From UBA4736 sp002404015 (GTDB lineage: Bacteria > Chloroflexota > Dormibacteria > Dormibacterales > Dormibacteraceae), in contig DAIOCN010000009.1 in assembly GCA_036747295.1 (NCBI GenBank), positions 31,631-95,630 of the forward strand: 64,000 bases of DNA. The letters are read 5' to 3'. Both the position numbers and the translations under genes were made by a program. The notes under the pieces are model-generated. The model made no database searches. It was not told the origin of the DNA and saw nothing but the letters and a program-made list of their open reading frames with translations. Below are positions 52,910-61,996 of this stretch, piece after piece. Within the stretch, counting starts at the first letter, position 1. Every line of letters starts with the position of its first letter.

Positions 52910-53750
52910 CTACCAGGCCGGAGCCCGGCTGACGCGAGCGCTCCCCAGCGGGGTTCGCTACCGGCTGGCCGAGGCCGGGGGGTCGGCCTGGTACTGGGCG
53001 AGCGCCGCCCAGCGCCGAAACGCGCTCGGCAACTACGCGGCGGTCCTGGGACTGCCGCGTGACGACCCGCGCGTCGCCCGGGTGGCGCAGCGGGCCTTCA
53101 TGAACTACGGCCTCATGCTGGCGGACTTCGCTCTGCTGGGAGCCCTGAGTCCCGAGGAGCTGATCGCGCGCACGTCCATCGACGGCCGGGATCGGCTCGA
53201 CTCCGCGCTGGCCGCGGGTCGAGGCTGCATCATGGCGGTTCCCCACATGGGCTCCTGGGATATCGGCGGGTCCTACGCGGGCGCGCTCGGCCTCCGGATC
53301 GCGGCGGTTACGGAACGCTTCCCCGGCTCACTCGACGAGGCGGTGGTCCAGACACGCGCCAGCTTCGGTCTGGATGTGATCCCGCTCGGCCGCTCCGCGG
53401 TGGGCGCCATAGGCCGGGCGCTGGAGGCGAACTCGATCGTGGCCCTCCTGTGCGACCTGCCCCAGGGCCCGGGCGTCGAGGTGGAGTTCTTCGGACGCAC
53501 GGCGGTGGTCCCCGGGGGGCCCGCCGCCTTTGCCGCCCGCACCGGCGCCGCGCTGCTGCCGGCCTGCGTCTACCGCACCTCCCCGGGCGGCTACCACATC
53601 CACCTCGACGAGCCGCTCCCCGTCCCGAAAGGGCGAGCCGACAAGGCTGTCCAGCGTTCGCTGATGCAGAGAGTCGTGGGCCGCTTCGAGGACTTCATAC
53701 GGGAACGGCCGGAGCAGTGGTATGCGTTCCGGCCGCTCTTCGGCGGCTGA
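52890..53750 (+). CDS. Phospholipid/glycolipid acyltransferase (LpxL/PatA-like), first copy
   Basis: About 286 residues if it starts at the CTG at 52890, four bases after AGGAG; the frame is coding from there (LSYQAGARLTRALPSGVRY, RLAEAGGSAWYWAS), although the first ATG/GTG are at 53082 and later. Catalytic HX4D is in MAVPHMGSWDIGG, then SIVALLCDLPQGPG and VEVEFFGRTAVVPGGPAAFA. The N-terminal pattern is like mycobacterial PatA, which acylates a mannose of PIM. Overlaps the ino1 end by 20 bp. Confidence 0.85.
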   Translation: MRPLRLSYQAGARLTRALPSGVRYRLAEAGGSAWYWASAAQRRNALGNYAAVLGLPRDDPRVARVAQRAFMNYGLMLADFALLGALSPEELIARTSIDGRDRLDSALAAGRGCIMAVPHMGSWDIGGSYAGALGLRIAAVTERFPGSLDEAVVQTRASFGLDVIPLGRSAVGAIGRALEANSIVALLCDLPQGPGVEVEFFGRTAVVPGGPAAFAARTGAALLPACVYRTSPGGYHIHLDEPLPVPKGRADKAVQRSLMQRVVGRFEDFIRERPEQWYAFRPLFGG

Positions 53751-53753
53751 TCC

Positions 53754-54629
53754 ATGTGGCAGTACCGCGGCTTCAGGGCTCTGCAGTGGGTGATGGAACG
53801 GCTGCCGCGCGGCCTCGCCTACGCGCTCGCCATCGTGGTCGCGCGGCTGGCTTACCGGCTGGCCCGGAAGGCCCGGGCGGCCCTGGAGGCGAACCTCCGG
53901 ATGGCGCTTCCCGAAGCTTCCGAGGCCGAGATACAGCACGTCAGCTGGCGCAACTTCCGGAACCATTCCAAGGCCTACGCGGACCTGATGCAGCTGCCCC
54001 GGGCCCGCGTGGACAGTCTCCGCACGCTGCTTCGGATCGAGGGTCGTGAGAACCTCGAGGCCGCCCTGGCGGCGGGCAAAGGGGTCCTGGTGGTGTCCGC
54101 CCACATGGGCTCCTGGGAGGTCGCCGCGGCGATCTGGTCCGCCACCATCACCCCGGTCTCGCTCTTCGCGGAGGAGCTGGAGCCGGCCGAGCTTTTCGAC
54201 TGGTACCGGACCACCCGGGCCCGGCTGGGGATCAGCGTGCTGCCGCTGAACCAGCAGGGTTTGCGCCAGGTGATCCAGGCCCTCGAGCAGGGCGAGATGG
54301 TGGTGACCGCGATCGACCGGGACATCCTCGGCACCGGGATCGTCCTGCCCTTCTTCGGGCGACCGGCGAAGATCCCCAACGGGGTGGCTGCGATCGCGCT
54401 GCGGCGCGGCGTGCCGCTGCTGCCGGTCAGCATCTTCCGGCTGCCCGGCGACAGCTACCAGGCCGTCGGCTATCCGCCGATCTTCGCGGCCCCGACGGGG
54501 GACAGAGCAGCCGACGAGAGGCGCGTCACCGAGCTGCTGGTGCGCCGGATGGAGGAGATAATCCGGGCCCATCCGGACCAGTGGCACATGCCCCACCGGC
54601 TCTGGGAAGGGGAGAAGATAGCCGGGTGA
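53754..54629 (+). CDS. Phospholipid/glycolipid acyltransferase (LpxL/PatA-like), second copy
   Basis: 291 residues. FRALQWVMERLPRGLAYALA, a membrane-associated N-terminus, RAALEANLRMALPEASEAEI, catalytic HX4E in VVSAHMGSWEVAA, TAIDRDILGTGIVLPFFGRP, then ALRRGVPLLPVSIFRLPG. Related to the preceding gene over its full length, so probably a duplicated pair with different acceptors. GTGA overlap with the mannosyltransferase-like gene. Confidence 0.9.
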   Translation: MWQYRGFRALQWVMERLPRGLAYALAIVVARLAYRLARKARAALEANLRMALPEASEAEIQHVSWRNFRNHSKAYADLMQLPRARVDSLRTLLRIEGRENLEAALAAGKGVLVVSAHMGSWEVAAAIWSATITPVSLFAEELEPAELFDWYRTTRARLGISVLPLNQQGLRQVIQALEQGEMVVTAIDRDILGTGIVLPFFGRPAKIPNGVAAIALRRGVPLLPVSIFRLPGDSYQAVGYPPIFAAPTGDRAADERRVTELLVRRMEEIIRAHPDQWHMPHRLWEGEKIAG

Positions 54630-55792
54630 AGGTGGGCCTTGTCTCGCCGTACGACTACTCACACCCCGGCGGCGTGACCGAGCACATCCGCCATCTCGCC
54701 GACTGGCTGCGCCATCTCGGCCACGACGTGCGCACTTTCGCGCCGTCCAGCCGGCGCGACATCGAGCACGATACGGCCGAGTTCTATCGGATCGGGCGGG
54801 TCTTCTCGGTCCCCGCCAACGACTCCGTCGCGCGCATCACGATGAGCTTCCACATGGCGAACCGGGTGGCCCAGATCCTGGAGCGCGAGCGCTTCGATGT
54901 GCTGCACTTCCACGAGCCCCTCATGCCGGCCCTGCCGCTGACGCTTCTGCGGATGTCGCCAACCGCCAACGTGGGCACCTTCCACGCCTACGCCAAGTCC
55001 AACATCGGCTACTACTACGGGCGGCCTATCCTCGAGCCTTACCTGAAGCACCTGGACGCCACCATCGCCGTCAGCGGGCCGGCCCGCGACTTCCTGCGCC
55101 AGTACTTTCCAGAAGTGCACCCGCGCGTCATTCCGAACGGCATCGAGATCGAGAACTTCCGGCCCGGCCACACCCCGATCCGCCACCTGCGCGACGACTG
55201 CGTCAACGTCCTGTTCGTCGGCCGGCTCGAGAAGCGCAAGGGCCTGACCGACCTGCTGCAGGCCTTCCAGTACCTCCAGGAGCGCGTGCCCCAGGTCCGG
55301 CTGATCGTGGTCGGCGACGGTCCTCTGCGCTCCCGGGTCGAGAGCTTCGTCGAGTCCCGGCGGCTGGAGAACGTGGTGATGGCCGGCTACGTGCCAGACG
55401 AGGTGCTGCCTCGCTACTACGCGACGGCCGACATCTTCTGCGCGCCGGCCACCGGCAGCGAGAGCTTCGGGATCGTGCTCCTGGAGGCGATGGCGAGCGG
55501 GCTGCCGGTCGTGGCGACCGAGATCCCGGGCTACCTCTCGGTCGTCGAGGCCGGCCGCGACAGCCTCACGGTTCGGCCCAAGAGCCCGGTCGAGCTGGCC
55601 GCGGCCCTCACGGTGCTGGCCCGCGACCCCGAGCTGCGCGCCCGCCTGGGCGCAGCCGGCCTGGCCCGAGCCCAGCGCTTTTCCTGGCGGGAGGTGACCG
55701 GCCGGGTCCTGGAGGTCTACCAGGAGGCCCGGGTGGCCTTCGCCGCCAAGGAGGCAAGGGTTGTTCACAACCCGATTTCAGGCGTGGGTTAG
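54626..55792 (+). CDS. GT4 glycosyltransferase, PimA-like phosphatidylinositol mannosyltransferase
   Basis: 388 residues. VGLVSPYDYSHPGGVTEHI (acceptor-side glycine loop of PimA), SVPANDSVARI, FDVLHFHEPLMPALPL, VGTFHAYAKSN, VIPNGIEIENF, VLFVGRLEKRKGLTDLLQAF, and donor motif GSESFGIVLLEAMASGLPVV. In mycobacteria PimA adds mannose from GDP-mannose to PI at the inner membrane face. Gene neighbours (ino1, acyltransferases, PI-synthase-like) make the same step likely, but the sugar donor is not proven. Confidence 0.87.
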   Translation: MKVGLVSPYDYSHPGGVTEHIRHLADWLRHLGHDVRTFAPSSRRDIEHDTAEFYRIGRVFSVPANDSVARITMSFHMANRVAQILERERFDVLHFHEPLMPALPLTLLRMSPTANVGTFHAYAKSNIGYYYGRPILEPYLKHLDATIAVSGPARDFLRQYFPEVHPRVIPNGIEIENFRPGHTPIRHLRDDCVNVLFVGRLEKRKGLTDLLQAFQYLQERVPQVRLIVVGDGPLRSRVESFVESRRLENVVMAGYVPDEVLPRYYATADIFCAPATGSESFGIVLLEAMASGLPVVATEIPGYLSVVEAGRDSLTVRPKSPVELAAALTVLARDPELRARLGAAGLARAQRFSWREVTGRVLEVYQEARVAFAAKEARVVHNPISGVG

Positions 55793-56411
55793 GCGCAACG
55801 CCCAGCGCCTGGCGAGCGGGCTGCAGGGCCTGGGCGTCACCCCCAACCAGATCACGGTCGCGGGGATGCTGTTCACCTTCGGCGCCGCGGCACTGGCCGG
55901 GTTCGGCTACCTGCTCCCAGCCGGCGTGGTGCTGGCGTTCGGCGGGATGTTCGACATCGTGGACGGCGCTCTGGCGAGGGCGGCCGGCAAGGGCTATCCG
56001 TACGGCGCCTTCCTCGACTCCACAATCGACCGCTATTCAGAGGGCGCCATCTACATCGGGATCGCGGCGTACTTCCTGGGCCACCCCGGCCCGGCCCTGC
56101 GGATCCAGGTGCTGGCCTGCCTGCTCGCGCTGGCCGGTTCCTACCTCGTGAGCTACACGCGGGCGCGCGCCCAGAGCCTGGGCTTCACGTGCGACGTGGG
56201 CGTCTTCGCGCGGCCGGAACGCGTCGTGGCGACCGTGATCGGTCTCCTGTTCGGCCCGATCGTCCTGACGCTGGTCGTGGTGCTGCTGGCACTGCTCACC
56301 AACTTCACGGCGCTCCAGCGCATCCACGAGGTCTGGCTGCAGGGCCGGGCCCAGCGGCGGGCCCGGGAAGCCGCCCCGGAACCGCCGGCCGGAGAGACCA
56401 TCCGGCCCTAG
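55761..56411 (+). CDS. CDP-alcohol phosphatidyltransferase, probably phosphatidylinositol (phosphate) synthase
   Basis: 216 residues, about six membrane helices. The complete CDP-alcohol motif is in GMFDIVDGALARAAGK and YGAFLDSTIDRYSEGAIY (D-G-x-x-A-R then G-x3-D-x3-D). LGVTPNQITVAGMLFTFGAA precedes it, and TRARAQSLGFTCDVGVFARP matches actinobacterial PI-phosphate synthases. It would join inositol 1-phosphate to CDP-diacylglycerol. TTG start lies 32 bp inside the PimA-like gene. Last gene of the operon. Confidence 0.88.
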   Translation: MFTTRFQAWVRRNAQRLASGLQGLGVTPNQITVAGMLFTFGAAALAGFGYLLPAGVVLAFGGMFDIVDGALARAAGKGYPYGAFLDSTIDRYSEGAIYIGIAAYFLGHPGPALRIQVLACLLALAGSYLVSYTRARAQSLGFTCDVGVFARPERVVATVIGLLFGPIVLTLVVVLLALLTNFTALQRIHEVWLQGRAQRRAREAAPEPPAGETIRP

Positions 56412-56429
56412 AGGTGCCGCCCTGGGTCC

Positions 56430-56435
56430 TAGCAT
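56430..56435 (+). promoter_or_regulatory. Predicted -10 box for MFS efflux gene
   Basis: TAGCAT, 6 nt before the ATG at 56442. Confidence 0.45.
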
Positions 56436-56441
56436 GGTCGG

Positions 56442-57662
56442 ATGCGGGACCTGGTCGCGGCCTTCCGCAACCGCGGGCTGCTCACCCTGATGCTGGGGCA
56501 CTTCACGGTCGACAGCTACGTCGGCGTGCTCCCGGTCCTCTTTCCACTGCTGATCGGCCGCTTCCACCTCAACCTGGAAACCGTCGGCCTGGTCGCCCTG
56601 GCCTACAGCGGGATGGCGTCGATCTCCCAACCGTTATTCGGGCTGATCGCCGACCGCTGGGGGACCCGATTCACCGGCCTGGCCCTGGTCTGGACGGCTT
56701 CCACCTTCGCGGCGGTCGGCTTCGCCTCCACCTTCCCGGCCCTGGTCGCTGTGGCCGCGATCTCCGGCCTGGGCTCCGGCTGCTTCCACCCACTGGGCGC
56801 GCTCACGGTGCGGGCCCTCCTGCCTGGGCGGGGGGCGGCGACGGCCATGAGCGTGTACGTGTCGGGGGGCACCCTCGGCCTGGCGGCCGGGCCGCTCATC
56901 GGCGTGGCCGTCTTCGGACTCTTCGGCACCCGGGGCACCGCGGTCATGCTTGTCCCCGGCCTGGCCAGCGCCGCCTTCCTGGTCCTGGCCATGCGCCGGC
57001 GCTCGACGAGGGACAAGGCGCGGCCCGAGCCGCCGGCGCCGCGCCCGGTCCTACTGCTTCCGCTGGCGGCCACGATCGGCGTCATGGCCTCCCGCAGCTG
57101 GACGGTGGTCGCTCTCCAGGCCTTCACCCCGACCTGGTATCAGCAGATGGGCTATGGGCCCTGGTTCTACGGCCCGCTCGCCACAACGATCATCCTGGCC
57201 AGCGCCATCGGAGCCGTCGGCACCGGCAGCCTCGCGGACCGCTTCGGGCGGCGCTTCGTCATCCTCTGGTCGCTGGTGCTGAGCGTGCCCGCGGTCGCGC
57301 TCTTCGTCGCCTTCCCCGGCCCGCTGGCGTTCCTCTGGGGCGTACTGGTGGGCTTCCTCGCGGCTTCCACCGCTCCGCTCATGCTCATGCTGGCCCAGGA
57401 GCTGATGGCCGGCCGGGCCGGGTTTGCGTCGGGGCTGATCATGGGCCTCGGGTTCGCGACCGGCGCCATCGGCGTTCCGCTCACGGGGGCCATCGCCGAC
57501 CGCATCGGCCTCCAGGACGCGCTGGCGACCCAGCTCCTGGTCGTGGCTCTCACCATCCCGATCGCGCTGCTGCTGCCGGGCGAGAAGCTGCTCCACTCGC
57601 TTCGCCAGCCGGCCGTCGAGGCGGCCGCCGTCGCCGCCGCCGTTCCCGCAACCGGCGACTAA
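56442..57662 (+). CDS. MFS transporter, fosmidomycin-resistance (Fsr) type
   Basis: 406 residues, 12 helices. LMLGHFTVDSYVGVLPVLFP, LALAYSGMASISQPLFGLIA-like segment (VALAYSGMASISQPLFG), DRWGTRFTGLALV, GLGSGCFHPLGALTVRALLP, and GSLADRFGRRFVIL are typical of Fsr-like exporters. Whether it exports fosmidomycin (an isoprenoid inhibitor) or something else is unknown; ispH lies 5 kb downstream. ATG defined by TAGCAT 6 nt upstream. Confidence 0.9.
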   Translation: MRDLVAAFRNRGLLTLMLGHFTVDSYVGVLPVLFPLLIGRFHLNLETVGLVALAYSGMASISQPLFGLIADRWGTRFTGLALVWTASTFAAVGFASTFPALVAVAAISGLGSGCFHPLGALTVRALLPGRGAATAMSVYVSGGTLGLAAGPLIGVAVFGLFGTRGTAVMLVPGLASAAFLVLAMRRRSTRDKARPEPPAPRPVLLLPLAATIGVMASRSWTVVALQAFTPTWYQQMGYGPWFYGPLATTIILASAIGAVGTGSLADRFGRRFVILWSLVLSVPAVALFVAFPGPLAFLWGVLVGFLAASTAPLMLMLAQELMAGRAGFASGLIMGLGFATGAIGVPLTGAIADRIGLQDALATQLLVVALTIPIALLLPGEKLLHSLRQPAVEAAAVAAAVPATGD

Positions 57663-57665
57663 CCT
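57660..57665 (+). promoter_or_regulatory. Predicted -10 box for holB operon
   Basis: TAACCT, 9 nt before the GTG at 57675; it overlaps the last bases of the MFS gene. Confidence 0.45.
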
Positions 57666-57674
57666 TTAGGGGTC

Positions 57675-58622
57675 GTGACCGAAGACGCCTTCGCCGGCAT
57701 CGCCGGGCACCCGGCGGTACTCCGCCTCCTTCGCAGCCAGACCGAGGGCGGACGGCTGTCCCACGCCTACCTCTTCGTCGGCGAGCCGACGCTGGGCAAG
57801 ACCACCGTCGCCCGGGCCCTGGCCCGGACCCTGCTCCCCGAGGCTCCGCTCGAGCGCCACCCCGACTTCTGGGAGGATGACCGTCGCGACAACCTTAAGA
57901 TCGACGAGATCCGGCTGCTTCCGGACAAGCAGCCCGAGCACCACCAGCAGTCTCTGCAGGCGTTCCTGTCGCTGAAGCCCGCGGTCGGCGGCCGGCGGGT
58001 CGCGCTGATCGCCAACGCGGGCCGGCTGGCCGACGCCATCCAGGGCATCCTGCTGAAGACGCTGGAGGAACCCCACCCGAACCGGGTGATCGTGCTCACG
58101 ACCCCCAGCCTGTCTCCCTTTGTCGTCCTGCCGACCGTCGTCTCACGCTGCCAGAGGGTCGCTTTCCATGGCGTCCCGATGGCCGAGATCGCGAACCTGC
58201 TGCGGAGACAGGATGTGCCGGAAGAGCGCGCCCTGGCTCTGTCCGAGCTGGCCCGCGGGCGGCCTGGTTGGGCGGTCGAGGCGGCGGGCGACGCCTCGGT
58301 CGTGGACCGCCATCGGGACTGGGCGGAGCGGCTGGAGGGCTTGTTCGGGAGGCCTGCCGACGCGGCGCTGCGATTGGCGGCGGAGCTCGACTCCGCCAAC
58401 TTCAGCTGGCGGGGCGGCGACCGCGGCACCGAGGACCCGGTCCAGTTCGCACTGGGCAGCTGGCAGGTCGCGCTCCGGCGCCGGATGCTCGACCAGCCGC
58501 GGCGCGCCGACTGGGCCCGCCTCCTCGAGCTCTCCTACGACACGGCCGGCTACCTGGAGCAAAACGTGAGCCCCCGGCTCGCCCTCGAGTGTTTTCTGCT
58601 GGAATGCCGCAAAGCTTCCTGA
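57675..58622 (+). CDS. holB: DNA polymerase III delta' subunit
   Basis: 315 residues. AAA+ clamp-loader fold: HAYLFVGEPTLGKTTVARAL (P-loop), RRVALIANAGRLADAIQGIL, LLKTLEEPHPNRVIVLTT, and the SRC motif in PTVVSRCQRVAF. The zinc-binding cysteines of DnaX are absent, as expected for delta'. C-terminal helical collar present. It opens a run of overlapping genes (hisC, HD, dehydrogenase, HAD, LmbE). Confidence 0.93.
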   Translation: MTEDAFAGIAGHPAVLRLLRSQTEGGRLSHAYLFVGEPTLGKTTVARALARTLLPEAPLERHPDFWEDDRRDNLKIDEIRLLPDKQPEHHQQSLQAFLSLKPAVGGRRVALIANAGRLADAIQGILLKTLEEPHPNRVIVLTTPSLSPFVVLPTVVSRCQRVAFHGVPMAEIANLLRRQDVPEERALALSELARGRPGWAVEAAGDASVVDRHRDWAERLEGLFGRPADAALRLAAELDSANFSWRGGDRGTEDPVQFALGSWQVALRRRMLDQPRRADWARLLELSYDTAGYLEQNVSPRLALECFLLECRKAS

Positions 58623-59653
58623 AGCGGGCGCTCAGCGGCTTCACGCCCTACACGCCCGGCCTCCAGCCGCCGGATGGCGAGGGCTGGACCAAGCTCAACA
58701 CCAACGAGTCGCCCTGGCCGCCCTCCCCCAAGGTGCTGGCGGCGCTGCACGCTGCGATCGGCGAGAACCTGCGCCTCTACCCCAGCCCCCTGGCCGAACC
58801 GGCCCGCGAGGCGATCGCCCGCGAGTTCGGGCTCACACCGGACTGGGTGGCGATGGGCAACGGCGGCGACGAGCTGATAGCGATGTGCCTCCGCGCGTTC
58901 GTGGGCGCCGGCGAGCGCGTGGCCTTTCCAACCCCCAGCTATCCCCTGTACGAGCCCGAGGCTCTTATGTACGAGCTGACGCCGATCGCCCACCCGCTGG
59001 GCGAGGGCTGGGCGCTGCCGGACTCGCTGGCCGCCGACGAGGCGCCTCTCAAGCTCGTGGCCAACCCCAACTCGCCCACCGGCACCTGGTACCCCCGGCC
59101 CGTCATCGAGGACCTGGTGCGCCGCTCTCGAGGCGTGGTGGCGCTGGACGAGGCCTACGTGGACTTCGCTCCCGAGACGCGCCTCGACCTCCTTCACGAG
59201 CACGCCAACCTGCTGCTCCTGCGCACGCTCTCCAAGTCGGGGGCGCTGGCCGGCCTACGCATCGGCTACGCGCTCGGCCACCCCGACCTGATCCGCGCCC
59301 TCGACGTGGTCAAGGACTCCTACAACCTGGACCGGCTGGCGATCGTGGCCGCCGTGGCCGCCATCGAGGACCGCGACTACCGGCGTCGGCTCGTGGAGCA
59401 CGTCGTCAACGAGCGGGATTGGCTGGCCGAAAGCCTTGCCGGCGCCGGTTTCACCGTGGCGCCGTCCGCCGCCAACTTCGTGTTCGTGCGGCCGCCCGCG
59501 CCGGCCGGGGAGGTCTTCGAGGGCCTGAAGGCCCGCAAGGTGCTGGTGCGCCACTACGACCGGGAGCCGATCGCCGGCTGGTTCCGGGTCACCGTCGGAA
59601 CCCGCGAGCAGCACGAGCGGCTGCTCTCCGCACTTCAGGAGGTGATGGCGTGA
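58604..59653 (+). CDS. hisC: Histidinol-phosphate aminotransferase
   Basis: 349 residues, PLP fold type I. LNTNESPWPPSPKVLAALHA, WVAMGNGGDELIAMCLRAFV, LVANPNSPTGTWYP, VVALDEAYVDFAPET, PLP lysine in LLRTLSKSGALAGLRIGYAL, and GWFRVTVGTREQHERLLSAL. Transfers amino groups to imidazole-acetol phosphate. ATG at 58604 overlaps holB by 19 bp. hisA is 39 kb away; no other his genes here. Confidence 0.95.
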   Translation: MPQSFLKRALSGFTPYTPGLQPPDGEGWTKLNTNESPWPPSPKVLAALHAAIGENLRLYPSPLAEPAREAIAREFGLTPDWVAMGNGGDELIAMCLRAFVGAGERVAFPTPSYPLYEPEALMYELTPIAHPLGEGWALPDSLAADEAPLKLVANPNSPTGTWYPRPVIEDLVRRSRGVVALDEAYVDFAPETRLDLLHEHANLLLLRTLSKSGALAGLRIGYALGHPDLIRALDVVKDSYNLDRLAIVAAVAAIEDRDYRRRLVEHVVNERDWLAESLAGAGFTVAPSAANFVFVRPPAPAGEVFEGLKARKVLVRHYDREPIAGWFRVTVGTREQHERLLSALQEVMA

Positions 59654-60213
59654 CGCCGACCCGCGACGAAGCCTGGGCGCTGGTCCAGGAGAGCACCAAG
59701 AGCGAGACCCTGCGCCGCCACATGCGCGCCGTCGAGGCGGCAATGCGGGCCTACGCTCGGCGCTACGGCGAGGACGAGGAGCGCTGGGCCGTGCTCGGCC
59801 TCATCCACGACTGGGACTACGAGTCGGGGCCGACGCCCGAGCTGCACCCGACGCGGGGTATCCGCATGCTGCGCGAGAAGGGCTGGCCGGAGGAGTACCT
59901 GGACGACATCGCCTCCCACGCCGACTACCTCGACGTCGCCCGCGACACCAAGCTGCGGCTGGCCCTCCATGCCGTGGACGAGATGTCGGGATTCATCATC
60001 GCCTGCGCCCTGGTCAAGCCCGACCGCTCGCTGGGCTCCGTCGACGCGCGGACGGTGCGCAAGAAGATGAAGGACAAGGCCTTCGCGAGGGCCGTCCGGC
60101 GAGACGAGCTCGCAAGCAGCGCCGAGGCGCTTGGGATACCCTTCGACGAGCACGTGGAATTCGTTCGCGACGCGCTGAAGCCGATCGCCGGCGACCTGGG
60201 CCTCAACCCATGA
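59650..60213 (+). CDS. HD-domain phosphohydrolase-like protein
   Basis: 187 residues. LVQESTKSETLRRHMRAVEA (first His), VLGLIHDWDYESGPTPELHP (HD pair), YLDDIASHADYLDVAR and LALHAVDEMSGFIIACALVK (last Asp) give a full HD metal set. Common small family in clostridia and Chloroflexota; substrate unknown. GTGA overlap with hisC, ATGA with the next gene. Confidence 0.88.
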   Translation: MTPTRDEAWALVQESTKSETLRRHMRAVEAAMRAYARRYGEDEERWAVLGLIHDWDYESGPTPELHPTRGIRMLREKGWPEEYLDDIASHADYLDVARDTKLRLALHAVDEMSGFIIACALVKPDRSLGSVDARTVRKKMKDKAFARAVRRDELASSAEALGIPFDEHVEFVRDALKPIAGDLGLNP

Positions 60214-61193
60214 GCAGCGACGGCAATCCCCGCGTCCTCCTGATGCACTCGATCCTCGACCCCGGCCCCGCGCTGCTCGCGGAGGCCTGCGAGGTCGTCG
60301 CCTATCCCTCCAACCAGCCGCTGGACGAAGAGCACATCCGGGAGGCCGCCGAGGGCTGCGCCGGCATCGTGAGCCAGGTCATGGACCCCATCGGCGCCAC
60401 CGTGCTGGCGACGCCCGGCCTGAAGATCGTGGCCAACGTGGCGGTCGGCTACGACAACATCGACCTGGCCGCGGCCACCAAGAACGGCGTGATGGTGACC
60501 AACACGCCGGGCGTCCTCGACGAGACGACCGCCGACTTCGCCTTCGCGTTGATCATGGCTACGGCCCGCCGCGTCGTGCAGGGTGACGCGCTCGTTCGCA
60601 GCGGCAACTTCAAGGGCTGGGCGATCGACATGATGCTGGGCCAGGACATCAACCACGCGACCCTGGGCCTGGTCGGGATCGGCCGCATCGGCCGCGGCGT
60701 GGCGCGCCGCGCCAGGGGCTTCGCGATGCGCGTGATGTACAGCGACCCCCACCCTCTGCTGCCCGACGTGGAGCGCGAGATGGGTCTCACCCGGGTGGAC
60801 CTCCCGCAGCTCCTGCGGGACGCCGATATCGTGAGCATCCACGTCCCGCTCAGCGACCGGACCCACCACCTGATCGGCGCCGCGGAGCTGGCCATGATGA
60901 AGCCCACCGCCGTGCTCGTGAACACCTCGCGCGGCCCGGTCGTCGACGAGTCCGCACTGGCCGACGCGCTCAAGCAGCGGAAGATTTTCGGGGCCGGGCT
61001 GGACGTCTTCGAGCGCGAGCCGGCCGTCCACCCTGGCCTGATCGCGGCCCACAACGTGATCCTCTCGCCTCACATCGCCAGTGCCTCGACCCACACCCGC
61101 TCGGAGATGTGCGCGGTGGCCGCCCGCAACCTGGTCACCGGCCTCCGCGGCGGCCGTCCCGCCAACCTCCTCAACCCGGAGGTGGCGAGGTAG
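60210..61193 (+). CDS. D-isomer specific 2-hydroxyacid dehydrogenase (glycerate/glyoxylate reductase type)
   Basis: 327 residues. IVANVAVGYDNIDLAAATKN, TPGVLDETTADFAFALIMA, NAD motif LGLVGIGRIGRGVARRARGF, VSIHVPLSDRTHHLIG, VNTSRGPVVDESALADAL, LDVFEREPAVHPGL and VILSPHIASASTHTR (catalytic His). Order and motifs fit hydroxypyruvate/glyoxylate reductase, so it may supply the glycerate kinase at 22.8 kb. Confidence 0.93.
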   Translation: MSSDGNPRVLLMHSILDPGPALLAEACEVVAYPSNQPLDEEHIREAAEGCAGIVSQVMDPIGATVLATPGLKIVANVAVGYDNIDLAAATKNGVMVTNTPGVLDETTADFAFALIMATARRVVQGDALVRSGNFKGWAIDMMLGQDINHATLGLVGIGRIGRGVARRARGFAMRVMYSDPHPLLPDVEREMGLTRVDLPQLLRDADIVSIHVPLSDRTHHLIGAAELAMMKPTAVLVNTSRGPVVDESALADALKQRKIFGAGLDVFEREPAVHPGLIAAHNVILSPHIASASTHTRSEMCAVAARNLVTGLRGGRPANLLNPEVAR

Positions 61194-61996
61194 CTCACGG
61201 TACCCAGTACCGGCTCCTGGCGCTCGACCTCGACGGCACGGTCCTCACCTTCGACCTCCAGCTGGATCCCCGCGACGTCGAGGCCGTCGCCAGAGCCGAG
61301 GCGGCGGGGATCACGGTCGTGGCCTGCACCGGCCGGCCCTACCCGGGCGCGCTGCCCTGGGTCCAGAAACTGGGGCTGACCCAGCCCTTCGTCTGCTACC
61401 AGGGAGCCGAGGTGCGCACCGTCTCGGGCGAGGTGCTGCTCGACCACGGCGTGCCCCACGCACTGGCCATGGAGGTGGTCCGCTTCTGCCGCGAGCGCGA
61501 CCTCCACGTCCAGGCCTACCTGAACGACGAGCTGATCGTCGAAAGGGTCCGCCCCGAGGCCGAGCAGTACTCCCGGCATTCGGGAATGCCTCTTCACGTG
61601 GTGGCGGACCTGGACCAGGGCATGGGGCCGACCACGCCCAAGGTGGTGGTCGTGGCCGACCCGCCGAAGATCGAGCAGCTGCTGCCCGAGGTCCGCGAGC
61701 GCTGGCGCGGCCGCCTGTACGCAGCGACCTCGCTGCCCGCCTACCTGGAGATCACCAACCCGGACGCCGACAAGCGGCAGGCCCTGGAATTCCTCTGTGA
61801 GAGGCTGGGGGTCACCCGCCAGCAGGCGGTCGCAGTGGGCGACGGCCGCAACGACGTGCCCATGCTCGAGTGGGCGGGGCTCGGTGTGGCCGTGGCGGGC
61901 GCCGCCCCGGAAGTCCTGGCCGCGGCCGGCCGGGTGATCCCAGCCCCCGGCCACGGCGGAATCGCCGGGCTGGTGGACGGGTTACTGCAGTCGTGA
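61190..61996 (+). CDS. Cof-type HAD-superfamily hydrolase
   Basis: About 268 residues. YRLLALDLDGTVLTFDLQLD holds the nucleophile Asp motif, then VVACTGRPYPGALPWV, a cap domain (CYQGAEVRTVSGEVLLDHGV), TNPDADKRQALEFLCERLGV (Lys) and AVGDGRNDVPMLEWAGLGVA. Type IIB phosphatase of sugar phosphates. No ATG, GTG or TTG lies at the natural N-terminus; GGAGG at 61179-61183 points to a non-standard start (GTA at 61190), with GTG 61109 the nearest usual codon. Overlaps the dehydrogenase end. Confidence 0.88.
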   Translation, partial: VAHGTQYRLLALDLDGTVLTFDLQLDPRDVEAVARAEAAGITVVACTGRPYPGALPWVQKLGLTQPFVCYQGAEVRTVSGEVLLDHGVPHALAMEVVRFCRERDLHVQAYLNDELIVERVRPEAEQYSRHSGMPLHVVADLDQGMGPTTPKVVVVADPPKIEQLLPEVRERWRGRLYAATSLPAYLEITNPDADKRQALEFLCERLGVTRQQAVAVGDGRNDVPMLEWAGLGVAVAGAAPEVLAAAGRVIPAPGHGGIAGLVDGLLQS

